Program-made: the position numbers and the translations under genes
The notes under the pieces: model-generated
What the model saw: only the letters and a program-made list of their open reading frames with translations
What the model was told of the DNA's origin: nothing
Databases searched by the model: none
Part shown: positions 31,596-40,151 of the stretch, piece by piece
How the letters are laid out: the number at the start of each line of letters is the position of its first letter
Numbering within the stretch: position 1 is the stretch's first letter
Source: Phycisphaerales bacterium
GTDB taxonomy: Bacteria > Planctomycetota > Phycisphaerae > Phycisphaerales > UBA1924
Reading direction: 5' to 3'
Length of the DNA: 64,000 nucleotides
NCBI GenBank assembly: GCA_020849615.1
Contig: JADLFW010000017.1
Coordinates: forward strand, 99,806-163,805

Positions 31596-33050
31596 ATGAA
31601 GAAGCGCATCTGGCTGACGGTCTTTCTCGTCACCCCCGCGATCCTTGTCGCGCTGCTGCTCTACGCCATCGCGGCGCTCTCCAAGAAGCCGCTGATGAAC
31701 GAGCCCCCTGTCGGCGCGGGCGCCGGGGAAACGGGCGGGGCCAACGCCATCGGCAACGTCATCGCCGGGCACAAGGCCGACTACACCCGCGCCGATGAGG
31801 CCGCCGAGCAGGCGGCCGCGCAGCCCAGGATGGTCCAGCCCGAATCGCTCGAGCAGGGCTTCATCCTGATCGTTCAGGACAAGTCGGGACGGGCCAAGGC
31901 CGAATCGCCCATCTACCTCGCCGGCACGGTCAACAACTGGAACCCGGCCGACCCGGCGTTCAAGCTCACGCCGCAGTCGGACATGCGCTGGCGAATCGAG
32001 GTGCCCCGGCCCGCCGCCGCGCCGATGGAGTTCAAGTTCACCCGCGGGTCGTGGACGCTGGAGGAGCTCAACGCCGACCTTTCAGCGCCCGCCAACCGCA
32101 AGCTGGCGCCGATCGACATCTCCAAACTCACCGCGGGTGAGAAGCCGCGGATCGAGCTGGTCGTGGAGCGCTGGGGCGATGAGCGTCCTGACTTCAAGCC
32201 CGAGGGGGCCGCGGCCACAGCGCCGATGAAGGTGATGGGTGAACTGCGGAAGCTGCCGGTGCAGGGCGGCGCGGGCGGCACGGCGGGCCAGACGCGCGAC
32301 CTGCTCGTGTGGCTCCCGCCCGGCTACGACGACCCTCGCAATGCTGCGCGCACGTACCCGGTGCTCTACCTGCACGACGGGCAGAACCTGTTCGACAAGC
32401 CCGCCACAGCGCCGGGCGAATGGGGTGTCGATGAGACGGCGACCGAGCTGATCGGCAAGGGCGAGATGCAGCCGATCATCATCGTCGGGATCCCGCACTC
32501 GGGAGAGGGCCGCATCCGCGAGTACATGCCGGTGGCCGCGCTCGACAACGTCAAGCCCGAAGGCGAGGAGCACATCGCGTGGCTGCTGCACGAGGTGATG
32601 CCGCGGGTGGAGCGGGCCTTCCGCGTCAAGACGGGCCCGGAATCAACGGGGATCGGCGGATCCTCCCTCGGCGCTGCGATCGCGCTCGACGCCGCGACGC
32701 GCTACCCCGACCGCTTCGGGCTGCTGCTGGCCGAGAGCCTGCCGCTGCGGACGGGCAAGTCCGAGGCGTGGGATGCCTGGACCGACAACATGACGGCGTG
32801 GCCGCGCAGGGTCTACCTGGGCGTGGGCGGCCAGGAGACGGGCCCGGAGGCCGACAAGACGGCCCGGAATCAGGCGTACGCCGATGCGACCAGGGCGCTT
32901 GACAAGAAGATGGCGTCGGCCGGGCTGGGCGCGGACCGTCGGCTCCTGATCGTGGATGCGCAGGCGACGCACACCGAATCGGCGTGGGCCAAGCGCCTGC
33001 CGCAGGCCCTACGGTTCCTGTACCCGCCGATGGTGGATGGAACGAAATGA
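31596..33050 (+). CDS. Membrane-anchored esterase-like alpha/beta hydrolase with carbohydrate-binding-like domain
   Basis: This 484-aa protein has an N-terminal hydrophobic segment at about 6-28 (anchor or uncleaved signal). A domain at about 85-200 begins YLAGTVNNWNPADPAFKL, resembling glycogen/starch-binding or isoamylase-N folds. A putative esterase (enterochelin esterase/EstA-like) domain lies at about 215-475. The nucleophile is the Ser in IGGSSLGAA, and a late His is in ATHTESAW. It probably cleaves esters on polysaccharides or siderophores outside the cytoplasm. GGAG lies 8 bases before the ATG. The next gene overlaps by ATGA, so a short membrane zinc-ribbon protein is co-translated. 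Confidence 0.8.
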   Translation: MKKRIWLTVFLVTPAILVALLLYAIAALSKKPLMNEPPVGAGAGETGGANAIGNVIAGHKADYTRADEAAEQAAAQPRMVQPESLEQGFILIVQDKSGRAKAESPIYLAGTVNNWNPADPAFKLTPQSDMRWRIEVPRPAAAPMEFKFTRGSWTLEELNADLSAPANRKLAPIDISKLTAGEKPRIELVVERWGDERPDFKPEGAAATAPMKVMGELRKLPVQGGAGGTAGQTRDLLVWLPPGYDDPRNAARTYPVLYLHDGQNLFDKPATAPGEWGVDETATELIGKGEMQPIIIVGIPHSGEGRIREYMPVAALDNVKPEGEEHIAWLLHEVMPRVERAFRVKTGPESTGIGGSSLGAAIALDAATRYPDRFGLLLAESLPLRTGKSEAWDAWTDNMTAWPRRVYLGVGGQETGPEADKTARNQAYADATRALDKKMASAGLGADRRLLIVDAQATHTESAWAKRLPQALRFLYPPMVDGTK

Positions 33051-33595
33051 GCTTCGGCGGTGTTGACCGGGCGCAGGCCCGGCGGGAAGAACATGAAGCG
33101 CTGGCCCATCACTACCCGCCGCTGGCCGGGCTGACGGCGGAGGAGTTCGACCGGTTCGTGGAGGCCGCATTGGCCCGCGCGGGCCCGCAGCGGGCATCGG
33201 ATGCGTTCGCCCGGCTCATGCAGTTCTCGGCGGTGCTGATCACGGCGGTGGTGGTGTTCCTGGGGTGCCTCTCGACGATGAGCCGGGGCGCGCCGCCGTT
33301 CGTCGAGCCGCTGCCGCGTTCGGCGGCCGGGCTGCTCGCGGGGATCCCCGCGGCGGGGATCGTGCTGGCCGGGCGGATGCTGATCGGCCGGGCCCGGGCC
33401 CGCGCGGAGCGCCGCAGCCGGGTGCTCGCGGTGAAGAGCGCGATGCTGGCGGGCCCGCGCTGCACGGGGTGCGGGTACACGCTGGATGGATGCCCGCCGA
33501 TGGATGGGTATCCCAATGTAGTCAAGTGCCCGGAGTGCGGGCTGGTGAATCCGGTGACGACGCACGGCGCTGACCCGAGATTCAATGCGCCGTGA
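33047..33595 (+). CDS. Small membrane protein with C-terminal zinc ribbon
   Basis: This 182-aa protein has two hydrophobic helices at about 60-78 and 90-112, and an Arg-rich region (RARARAERRSR). A C-terminal ribbon has CTGCGYTLDGCP and CPECGLVNP. The plan is like the pair at 3559-4547: membrane part, then CxxCGY, then CPECG. The start ATG overlaps the esterase stop by four bases (ATGA). A REP-like stem-loop follows its stop. Function is unknown. Confidence 0.7.
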   Translation: MSFGGVDRAQARREEHEALAHHYPPLAGLTAEEFDRFVEAALARAGPQRASDAFARLMQFSAVLITAVVVFLGCLSTMSRGAPPFVEPLPRSAAGLLAGIPAAGIVLAGRMLIGRARARAERRSRVLAVKSAMLAGPRCTGCGYTLDGCPPMDGYPNVVKCPECGLVNPVTTHGADPRFNAP

Positions 33596-33602
33596 ACTTG
33601 GA

Positions 33603-33627
33603 GCCCGCCTCGGAGAGGCGGGCCACC
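33603..33627. repeat. REP-like stem-loop with GGA loop and CACC tail
   Basis: GCCCGCCTC, loop GGA, GAGGCGGGC, then CACC. The stem is a perfect 9 bp. It lies in the 36-base gap between two convergent genes. Loop, tail and stem frame match the repeat units at 63906 and 63947, with different but compensated stem bases. Confidence 0.65.
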
Positions 33628-33631
33628 TCGA

Positions 33632-35749
33632 TCACTCATCAATCTTCTTGAGGATGTCCTCGAAGCGCTTCCGGTCGTCGGCCCGGTCGAGCAGCTTCGG
33701 CCCGTTGACCTCCGTGAGCGCCACCACCGCGGTGCGGTGGGCGGGGGAGCTGAAGTGCCGGGCCTGGAACAAGTCAAGGCCCGCCGCGAGCTGCGCTGCG
33801 CGCTGCTCGGCTTCCGCGCGGGCCTCCGGGGAGAGGCCCGCCGGAGATGCGGCCTGCTTCACCAGCCGCTTGACCGCGGCGGCTTCGCGGAACGTTTCGA
33901 GCTGGGCCAGCCAGTGATCGCCGGGCCGGAGCCGGGCCCGCCATCCGGGGATCGCCTCATCCATGAGCGGCTCGGCCCGTTCGGGCTTGCCATCGTTGGT
34001 GTACCAGTAGGCGAGGACGGTCTTCCAGAAGAGGGATTCGAACTCCTCGCCGCGGCCCGCCGCGGCCTCCTCGGCGAGCAGAGCCTCGACGATCTTGAAG
34101 CGGTCGATCCACTCCTGCGGCTTGGCGAAGGGGTTGTCGAGGACGACATCGCCCCCGACCCACTCCATCGCCATGACCAGGGGCAGCAGGTTGTGGTCGA
34201 GCTTGTTGAACTTGGCGATCATCGCGCCGTTGAGCGCTTGCTGGAGCGTCGCCTTGGCGCCATCGACCCTGGCTTTCTCGGCGAGGGCGAGGTCGAGGCG
34301 CTGGGCCGCGACGGCCCAGCCGCGCACGGCGACCAGTCCGCCAGCGACTGCCGTGATCAGCAGGAGCGCGAGCATCGCGGCCAGGCCCGGCCGGCGACGG
34401 GCCCACAGTCGGGCCCGGGATGCAGCGGACGTCTTCATCCACGCGATGGGTTCGAGCCGCAGCCAGGCGTCGAGGTCATCGGCGAGGGCGCCGGCGGATG
34501 AGTAGCGGGCCTCGGGGTTCAGCGCCATGGCCCGGCGGCAGATCGCGTCGATCCGGCGATCGAGCCGCGGGGCGACCGCGCGGGGTGAGGCGGCATCGCG
34601 GCGGCCGCGCTGCCGGTCGTGGTTGCGTCGGACTTCCTCGACGGTGCGGCCGTTGGGCAGTTCGCCGGTGATGAGGTAGTAGAGGATGCCGCCGAGGGCG
34701 TAGATATCGGAGGGGAGGCTGAGGCAGCCATCCTCGGCCCGGAACTGCTCGGGGGAGATGAAGGCCATGTTGCCGATGGGGTGGTCGCCGTCGTAGTCGG
34801 GCGTGTCCATGCGGGGCTGCCCGGCCCGTACGGCGATGCCGAAATCGGTGACCTTGGGCTCATCGGCGGCGGAGACGAGGATGTTGCCGGGCTTGAGGTC
34901 GCAGTGCACGAGGCCCGCCGAGTGGGCGGCCTGAACGCCGCGGGCGATGCGCGCGGCGAGCGCGATGCGGGCCCGGAGGCTCTGGCCCATCGGGTGCATC
35001 GTGTGCCACGCCGCGAGGTCGCCGCCCGAAACGAACTCGTAGACGACGAAGTCCTCATCATGCTCGGAGATACCCAGGTCGAGCACCCGCGCGACGTTGG
35101 CATGCGTGACGCGCCGGGCCTTGGTGGCCTCATCGACGAGCCGGCGCCGGGCCCAGGGGTCGCTGTTGCTGGCGTTGAGGAGCTTGATCGCGACATACGC
35201 CGGGTGCCCATCCTCAGAGAGCTGGCGGTCGACGGCGAGATAGACCTCGCCGCCAGCGCCGGCGCCCAGCAGCCGCCGCAGCTCGTAGCGGGCCCTGCCG
35301 GAAGCGATACGCGGGCCGAACTCGCAGGGCGTCTGGCGACGGCTCCGCGGCATGAACCGGGCCCGCAGCCCGGTCGTTGACCACAGCGCCTCCGACAGCA
35401 CGGCGGCCTCGCGGATCGGGCCTGCGAGGGATGGGTACTGCACGGCGAGCGTTTCGACGGCGTCGGGCTCCAGGCGCGAGGTTCCGGAGATGGACCGGAG
35501 GGTCACATCGATGGCGGTATCGAGGGCGACGGGCCGGCGATCGAGGTCAGGGAGGCAGTCGAGGTAGCGCTGGAGGCTCACCGGCAACCCGCGGTCGATC
35601 CGCATCCGCCCATCGAGCTCGATCAGCTCCGCGAGAGCTTCATCGTCGGCCGCATCGTCGGCCCGGGCCAGCAGTTCGCTGAAGCCCGGGTCGCCGGAGG
35701 CGTACAGCTGTTCGAACGTTCCGCGGAGCGAACCGCCGAGGCTCACCAT
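33632..35749 (-). CDS. Ser/Thr protein kinase with membrane anchor
   Basis: This 705-aa protein has a Hanks-type kinase domain at about residues 155-435. Its landmarks are LLGAGAGGEVYLAVD (P-loop), VAIK (Lys), HCDLKPGNIL (catalytic loop), DFGIAV, and SPEQF in the activation segment. A hydrophobic segment at about 460-485 follows. The last 215 residues are helical and may lie outside the membrane; the context does not make the ligand clear. The sigma factor gene ends two bases before this start. The pair ECF sigma plus STK is a recognised planctomycete arrangement (the ECF-STK group), in which the kinase is thought to regulate the sigma factor. All catalytic residues look present. Confidence 0.93.
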   Translation of the reverse strand: MVSLGGSLRGTFEQLYASGDPGFSELLARADDAADDEALAELIELDGRMRIDRGLPVSLQRYLDCLPDLDRRPVALDTAIDVTLRSISGTSRLEPDAVETLAVQYPSLAGPIREAAVLSEALWSTTGLRARFMPRSRRQTPCEFGPRIASGRARYELRRLLGAGAGGEVYLAVDRQLSEDGHPAYVAIKLLNASNSDPWARRRLVDEATKARRVTHANVARVLDLGISEHDEDFVVYEFVSGGDLAAWHTMHPMGQSLRARIALAARIARGVQAAHSAGLVHCDLKPGNILVSAADEPKVTDFGIAVRAGQPRMDTPDYDGDHPIGNMAFISPEQFRAEDGCLSLPSDIYALGGILYYLITGELPNGRTVEEVRRNHDRQRGRRDAASPRAVAPRLDRRIDAICRRAMALNPEARYSSAGALADDLDAWLRLEPIAWMKTSAASRARLWARRRPGLAAMLALLLITAVAGGLVAVRGWAVAAQRLDLALAEKARVDGAKATLQQALNGAMIAKFNKLDHNLLPLVMAMEWVGGDVVLDNPFAKPQEWIDRFKIVEALLAEEAAAGRGEEFESLFWKTVLAYWYTNDGKPERAEPLMDEAIPGWRARLRPGDHWLAQLETFREAAAVKRLVKQAASPAGLSPEARAEAEQRAAQLAAGLDLFQARHFSSPAHRTAVVALTEVNGPKLLDRADDRKRFEDILKKIDE

Positions 35750-35750
35750 G

Positions 35751-36344
35751 TCAGGCCCCCTCGCCCGGCTCGAACAGCTCGCGCAGGCGTTCCCGGATCT
35801 TCTGCCACCGCTTGCGGACGGCCGTGGGCGCGAGTCCCAGGCTCTCGGCGATGTGGTTGTGCTGATGGCCCGTGAGCCACAGCGAGAGGATTTCGCGGTC
35901 GATGCCCGGCTCCAGCACGCTCAGGGCGCGGTCCAGCTCGATCTCCGGCCCGTCTTCCGACCTGGTCTCGACATCGCGGAGCCGGCTGAGCATGCGGTGG
36001 GCCAGGGGGCTGTCCTCACCCTCCCGCGCCTCGAGGGCCCGCAGCACCCGCGATTTTTCAACCAGGGCGTTCTCGGCGATGGTGAAGACCAGTGACCACA
36101 GTTCCGGGGCCGATTCGGCCCGGAGGCGTCCGGAGCGGACGAACTGGTCCAGGCGCCGGCCCAGCGTGGAGAGGATTTCCTGGGAATCAAAGAGCCGGCG
36201 CATGCCGGGCCCGAGTTTACCCCGGACACGACGGCGGATCCGGCTGCCGAAGCGGTCGAGAAACTCCGCGGCGGCTTCCCGATCGCCGGACCGCATGCGC
36301 GTGAGCAGAAAGTTCGGGTCTTCCGTGACTTCCAGCGGCCCCAT
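35751..36344 (-). CDS. ECF-type RNA polymerase sigma factor paired with kinase
   Basis: This 197-aa protein starts MGPLEVTEDPNFLLTRMRSGD. It has region 2 (about residues 10-90, LDRFGSRIRRRVRGKL) and region 4 (about 140-195, with REILSLWLTGHQHNHIAESLGLAPTAVRKRWQKIR). Region 2.4 is less canonical than in other ECF factors, which is usual for the planctomycete kinase-linked group. The ATG at 36344 is preceded by GGAAGGGG; a GTG start at 36443 would add 33 residues. It precedes the kinase with no gap and probably shares one transcript. Likely signal: phosphorylation by that kinase. Confidence 0.88.
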   Translation of the reverse strand: MGPLEVTEDPNFLLTRMRSGDREAAAEFLDRFGSRIRRRVRGKLGPGMRRLFDSQEILSTLGRRLDQFVRSGRLRAESAPELWSLVFTIAENALVEKSRVLRALEAREGEDSPLAHRMLSRLRDVETRSEDGPEIELDRALSVLEPGIDREILSLWLTGHQHNHIAESLGLAPTAVRKRWQKIRERLRELFEPGEGA

Positions 36345-36466
36345 CGCGCCCCCTTCCGACCCCAGGTCGGAAAATCCTGAAATACCGCTCACACCGGACC
36401 GCCGGGCCTCGCCCCCATTGATGAACCCGTCGTTCGGGAGCACGAAAGCCTTTCGGGGGAACAGCC

Positions 36467-37027
36467 GTGAACGCGAGCCTCTTGCCTGTGGATGTTAATC
36501 TCAACAACGACGCACGGACATCCCAGCATAACACCGGGGGCTGTTGCGGGCACGCGTTTTCGCCGCCCGTCCCGGCGGCCGTTTCGGGCCGGCGCTTCAA
36601 GATGCTGTTCTCAGCCGTTGTCGTGACACTGATCGCCGGCCTGCCGGGCGCGGGCCCGGCCGCGGCGATCGCTGCGCCAGTTCCCTCCGCGTGCACCGAG
36701 ACCGCCCGCGCCGACTGGCTCGATCTCTTCGTCAGCGTGATGCAGGATGTGCTGTGGCTGATGGGGGGCGATGCCCAAGACATCGACACGGGCTCGCCCG
36801 ATAAGGCGATGGCCGGGTTCCGGGCCCGGGCGGCCGAACTGGGAGTGCCCGCTGGGCTCTCGTCGACGGACGCCGCCGCGCTGAGGGCGGCGATCGACCG
36901 CATGGATGTACTCCTGTCGGATGCTCCGAACACGGCCAGCGAGGATGAAGTCAGGCTCACCCGTTCCACGTTGTCCCAGCTGCGCGCTGCACCCACCGAG
37001 AGTTCCTTGACCAGGTCCTCGCCATGA
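36467..37027 (+). CDS. Protein of unknown function, possibly exported
   Basis: This 186-aa frame starts GTG at 36467. A hydrophobic stretch at about residues 46-68 (MLFSAVVVTLIAGLPGAG) would make a signal peptide if translation began at the internal ATG 36602. The rest is helical with no motif I recognise (FVSVMQDVLWLMGGDAQ). The stop overlaps the next gene by ATGA, so it is translationally coupled to a CI-like helix-turn-helix protein. It is divergent from the sigma/kinase pair, with 122 bases between. The first 45 residues are low in conservation signals, so the true start is uncertain. Confidence 0.5.
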   Translation: MNASLLPVDVNLNNDARTSQHNTGGCCGHAFSPPVPAAVSGRRFKMLFSAVVVTLIAGLPGAGPAAAIAAPVPSACTETARADWLDLFVSVMQDVLWLMGGDAQDIDTGSPDKAMAGFRARAAELGVPAGLSSTDAAALRAAIDRMDVLLSDAPNTASEDEVRLTRSTLSQLRAAPTESSLTRSSP

Positions 37028-37503
37028 ACCATTCGTCATCCTGGTTCGAAGACAAGCCGTTCCGCGCCGGCGGGGACCCGCATCCCGGGCCTCCATCCGG
37101 TTCACCGCCGCCCTCCGCGCCGCTCCCGAACACCGCGGCGTCGGGGGGTGGCGTGCGCGCTGCGGCCGGTGTCCGGCCGTTGATCTCATTCCGCTGCCAG
37201 CTCGCTCAGCGCCTGCGGGATGCGGTGGGCTCACGCTCCAACCGGTTTGTCGCCACCGTCACCGGCTACAACGAAGAGACGGTCCGGCGGTACCTCCGCG
37301 ATGGCGGGCCCAGCGCCGAGTTTCTCGCCAGCGTCTGCCGCGAGTTCGGCGTCAGCGCCGACTGGCTCCTGCTGGGCGCCGGGCCCATGCGACCGCTCGC
37401 CCGCGATGGCGCGCCCTCGCTGAGTCCCTACCCGGAAGCCGGGCCCGGCGTCGGCGAGGATGCCGAGATCGAGCACGGCCAGGCCCATACCGGCAGCACC
37501 TGA
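37024..37503 (+). CDS. CI-repressor-like helix-turn-helix protein
   Basis: This 159-aa protein has a ~55-residue low-complexity N-terminus and then a helix-turn-helix domain at about 60-120 (LRDAVGSRSNRFVATVTGYNEETVRRYL, then FGVSADWLLLGAGPM). The SADWLLxGxGPM end is typical of phage CI-like helix-turn-helix proteins. It lacks the LexA-like peptidase domain of full CI repressors. A close relative is encoded at 42739-43284. It overlaps the upstream gene by four bases. Its targets are unknown; no phage genes are nearby. Confidence 0.75.
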   Translation: MNHSSSWFEDKPFRAGGDPHPGPPSGSPPPSAPLPNTAASGGGVRAAAGVRPLISFRCQLAQRLRDAVGSRSNRFVATVTGYNEETVRRYLRDGGPSAEFLASVCREFGVSADWLLLGAGPMRPLARDGAPSLSPYPEAGPGVGEDAEIEHGQAHTGST

Positions 37504-37768
37504 TTTCGAGCACGATGGGCCAAGCCTTTGCCCCGAGCTATCCCGATTGCCACTGGCCCGCAGGGCCTGAACCGAGGCTCATCCCTGACATCAGCCTGAC
37601 CGCGGGGCGATCGCTCGGGGCCGATTCCCGAAGTCTTGGGTATCGGACGCGTTTTTCTGGCATCCCCCGGCCCGCGGTGTACTTGTTGAGTATGACGGTC
37701 GTTCGCCGGCGGGTGTGGTGCCCGTGGGTGTCCGTCCGGCTCTTGCTCGGCACACAAGGAGACTGGGG

Positions 37769-38470
37769 ATGGGAAACCGCACCGCCGCTATTGCTGCGCT
37801 CACGCTCGCCGCGGCTTCCGCCAGCGCCACCACCTTCAGCTTCTCCTCCGACCGTAACACGGATGGCCCGACGCTCGCCAGCCTGCAGGCCGGCTCGGTG
37901 ATCGACGGCCGGCCCTTCGACCTGGGCGGCCAGGTGATCGTGGACTTCTTCTACGACATGGATGAGGACGGGCCCGGCGGCCCGGCCATCATCCCGGCGA
38001 GCTTCGAGTTCAACGCGGTCATCACCAACTACACGGCGGTCCCGGTCGGCGGGGACTTCCTGCACTCCTGGACGCTCGAGGGCCAGTACAAGTTCACCGA
38101 GCTGACCACGGGCCAGACGTTCTTCACCGCCACCTTCGCCAACGCCCTGATGTCCAACTTCTCCGACAGCGCCACGCTGCTGTCGAAGTCCGGCTCGCTG
38201 CAATCGAACAAGCCCGCCGACGCCGCCCTGGCGTTCACGACGGGGGGCGCGCTGACGGGCGTGGACCTCACCGCGCTCCAGAACTTCTCCTTCTCGATGT
38301 CCGCTCTCCGCAGCGCCGCCAACGGCGGCCGAGTGGCCATCGCCGCCGATGGCCGTTTCCTCTCGCCGTGGAAGTCCGAGAGCAGCTGGTCGGCCCGCGC
38401 GGTCCCCGCGCCGGGCGCCGCGGCTCTGCTGGCCTTCGGCGGCCTGATCGTCGCCCGCCGCAGGCGCTGA
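37769..38470 (+). CDS. Secreted protein with PEP-CTERM-like tail (tandem paralogue 1)
   Basis: This 233-aa protein has a signal peptide (cleavage near ASA-TTF). A beta-rich body includes SSDRNTDGPTLASL and DFFYDMDEDGPGGPA. The C-terminus is VPAPGAAALLAFGGLIVARRRR: a Pro-rich motif, a hydrophobic helix and an Arg cluster, as in PEP-CTERM exosortase substrates, but in the PAPG variant. It is predicted to be cleaved and anchored at the outer surface by an exosortase that is not in this window. AAGGAG lies 7 bases before the ATG. The next gene is a tandem paralogue. Confidence 0.8.
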   Translation: MGNRTAAIAALTLAAASASATTFSFSSDRNTDGPTLASLQAGSVIDGRPFDLGGQVIVDFFYDMDEDGPGGPAIIPASFEFNAVITNYTAVPVGGDFLHSWTLEGQYKFTELTTGQTFFTATFANALMSNFSDSATLLSKSGSLQSNKPADAALAFTTGGALTGVDLTALQNFSFSMSALRSAANGGRVAIAADGRFLSPWKSESSWSARAVPAPGAAALLAFGGLIVARRRR

Positions 38471-38525
38471 ACCGCACCGGCCCCGCCGAGCCGCGGGCCC
38501 GCCACTTTCGACCGGAGCTGATCCC

Positions 38526-39209
38526 ATGACCTCTTATCTCGTCACCACGTTCGGCATCTGCGCCCTGACGGGCGCGGCCCACGCCGCATTCTTCAGCTTC
38601 GCCTCGGACACCAACCCCGACGGCCCGACCTTCTCGGCCCTGGCCACGCAGATCTCCGACGGACGCTCCTTCGACACGAGCGGGGCGGTCACGGTGAACC
38701 TGATGTACGACGCGGACGACGACGGGCCGACGGGCCCGGTGGTCATCCCGTCGGAGTTCACGTTCCTTGCCAGCACGACCTCCTACAGCGTCACGCCGTT
38801 CGCGGGCCAGTTCATCCACGCGTGGACGATTCAAGGCAACTACCGGATCACCGCGCCCGGGAGCGTGCTGACGGCGGACTTCAGGAACGCGCTGCTCGTG
38901 AGCTGGTCGGACAGCGCCTCGCTCCTCGGAACCTCGGCTTCGATCATCGGCAACTTCGCCACCGACCCCTCGCTGCGATTTGATGCGGCGGGCGCGCTGG
39001 GGAGCGCCCCGACAGGCGACCCCAACTTCGCGTTCACGCTGACCAATATCCGCAATGACTTCGGGGCCCGTGTCCTGCTCGGCACCGGCGGGACGTTCGC
39101 GAACAACTGGCGCTCCGAGGGCAGCTGGTCCGCACAGACCATCCCCAGCGCGGGCTCACTGGCCATCGTCGGCGCCGCCGCCATCACGGGGCGCCGTCGC
39201 CGGCGCTGA
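38526..39209 (+). CDS. Secreted protein with PEP-CTERM-like tail (tandem paralogue 2)
   Basis: This 227-aa protein is parallel to the gene before it: signal peptide, FSFASDTNPDGPTFSAL, MYDADDDGPTGPVVIP, WSDSASLLG, then a tail IPSAGSLAIVGAAAITGRRRRR. The shared order of motifs shows gene duplication, with clear divergence between copies. The tail lacks the PAPG of copy 1 and has IPSAG instead. GGAG lies 8 bases before the ATG, and 55 bases separate it from copy 1. Function is unknown; a cell-surface or extracellular role is inferred from the tail. Confidence 0.78.
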   Translation: MTSYLVTTFGICALTGAAHAAFFSFASDTNPDGPTFSALATQISDGRSFDTSGAVTVNLMYDADDDGPTGPVVIPSEFTFLASTTSYSVTPFAGQFIHAWTIQGNYRITAPGSVLTADFRNALLVSWSDSASLLGTSASIIGNFATDPSLRFDAAGALGSAPTGDPNFAFTLTNIRNDFGARVLLGTGGTFANNWRSEGSWSAQTIPSAGSLAIVGAAAITGRRRRR

Positions 39210-39227
39210 AGATCGTGCCTGTCGCCG

Positions 39228-40115
39228 TCAGCCCACGACTGTCCTGATTTCATCAGCCAGCTTGCGCGCAGCGGCCGCGATGGCATCGGTCCACGATCCA
39301 TCTCCCTTCGCGTAGATCACCGAGCGGCTCGCCGTCACCAGAACGCCCCGTCCATCGCTGCGCAGGAGGGCACGCACATCTTCCGCGGTGCCGCCCTGCG
39401 CGCCGTAGCCGGGGACAAGGAAGACCTGCTCGGGCATCCGGGCCCGCAAAGCCCGGCCCTCGGATGACTTGGTCGCCCCCACGACCGCGCCCACATCGCT
39501 GAGGCCGCAGGCGCCCAGCCGCTCGTGCCCGGCGGTGGCGACCGCGTCGGCCATCATCTCGGCAACGCTCCGCCCGTCGGCCAGCCGGTGTGCCTGGACC
39601 GCATCGCTGTCGGGGTTCGACGTCCGCACCAGCACGAAGAGGCCCAGCCCCCCCTCCAGGTACGGCTCCAGCGTGCTCGGGCCGAGATAGCCGTTGACGG
39701 TGATGGCATCCGCGCCCAGCCCCCGGGCCGCGGCGGCGTAGTGCTCGGCACTAATCCCGATGTCGCCGCGCTTGGCATCCAGGACCACCACCAGCCCCAA
39801 GGACCGGGCCAGCCCGATCGATCGCTCCAGCACGGCGACTCCCGCCGAGCCGTACCGCTCGAAGCATGCGGACTGGAACTTCACGGCCGGCGCCACTCCC
39901 GAGACCGACCGGAGAACCCCAGAGCAGAACTCCTCGATCGCCCCAGCGGCGTCGGGGCGGCGGGCCCGCACATCGCCCGGTATCGATCCCAGCACCGGAT
40001 CCAGCCCCACGCACACCGGAGATCCCGCGGTACGGATGGCCCGGTCGAGGCGATCAGCGAAGCCGGGCCCGGAAGCCGGGGCGGGCCCGGCACGATCCGC
40101 GGCGGACTGCATCAT
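39228..40115 (-). CDS. pyrF: Orotidine 5'-phosphate decarboxylase
   Basis: This 295-aa protein has the OMP decarboxylase active-site core LDAKRGDIGISAEHYA (Asp-Lys-Asp) near residue 115. VCVGLDPVLGSIP near residue 35 and an Arg-containing phosphate loop late in the barrel are also present. The length and the GDIG spacing fit the type-2 bacterial group (Planctomycetes, actinobacteria, Myxococcus). It makes UMP from OMP, the last step of de novo pyrimidine synthesis. The ATG at 40115 is followed directly by a second ATG. It is divergent from the DUF971 gene with 36 bases between starts. Confidence 0.93.
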   Translation of the reverse strand: MMQSAADRAGPAPASGPGFADRLDRAIRTAGSPVCVGLDPVLGSIPGDVRARRPDAAGAIEEFCSGVLRSVSGVAPAVKFQSACFERYGSAGVAVLERSIGLARSLGLVVVLDAKRGDIGISAEHYAAAARGLGADAITVNGYLGPSTLEPYLEGGLGLFVLVRTSNPDSDAVQAHRLADGRSVAEMMADAVATAGHERLGACGLSDVGAVVGATKSSEGRALRARMPEQVFLVPGYGAQGGTAEDVRALLRSDGRGVLVTASRSVIYAKGDGSWTDAIAAAARKLADEIRTVVG

Positions 40116-40140
40116 GATGCTGCGTTCTCCCTTCGTGGCG

Positions 40141-40146
40141 TACCGT
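40141..40146 (+). promoter_or_regulatory. -10-like hexamer, putative leaderless promoter
   Basis: TACCGT lies 5 bases before the GTG at 40152. No Shine-Dalgarno is present. Confidence 0.4.
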
Positions 40147-40151
40147 TGGGT

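Noticed and set aside
39525..40151. Upstream part of the frame that contains the DUF971 gene
   Set aside because: It lies opposite pyrF and reads as a shadow. Only the region from the GTG at 40152 matches DUF971.
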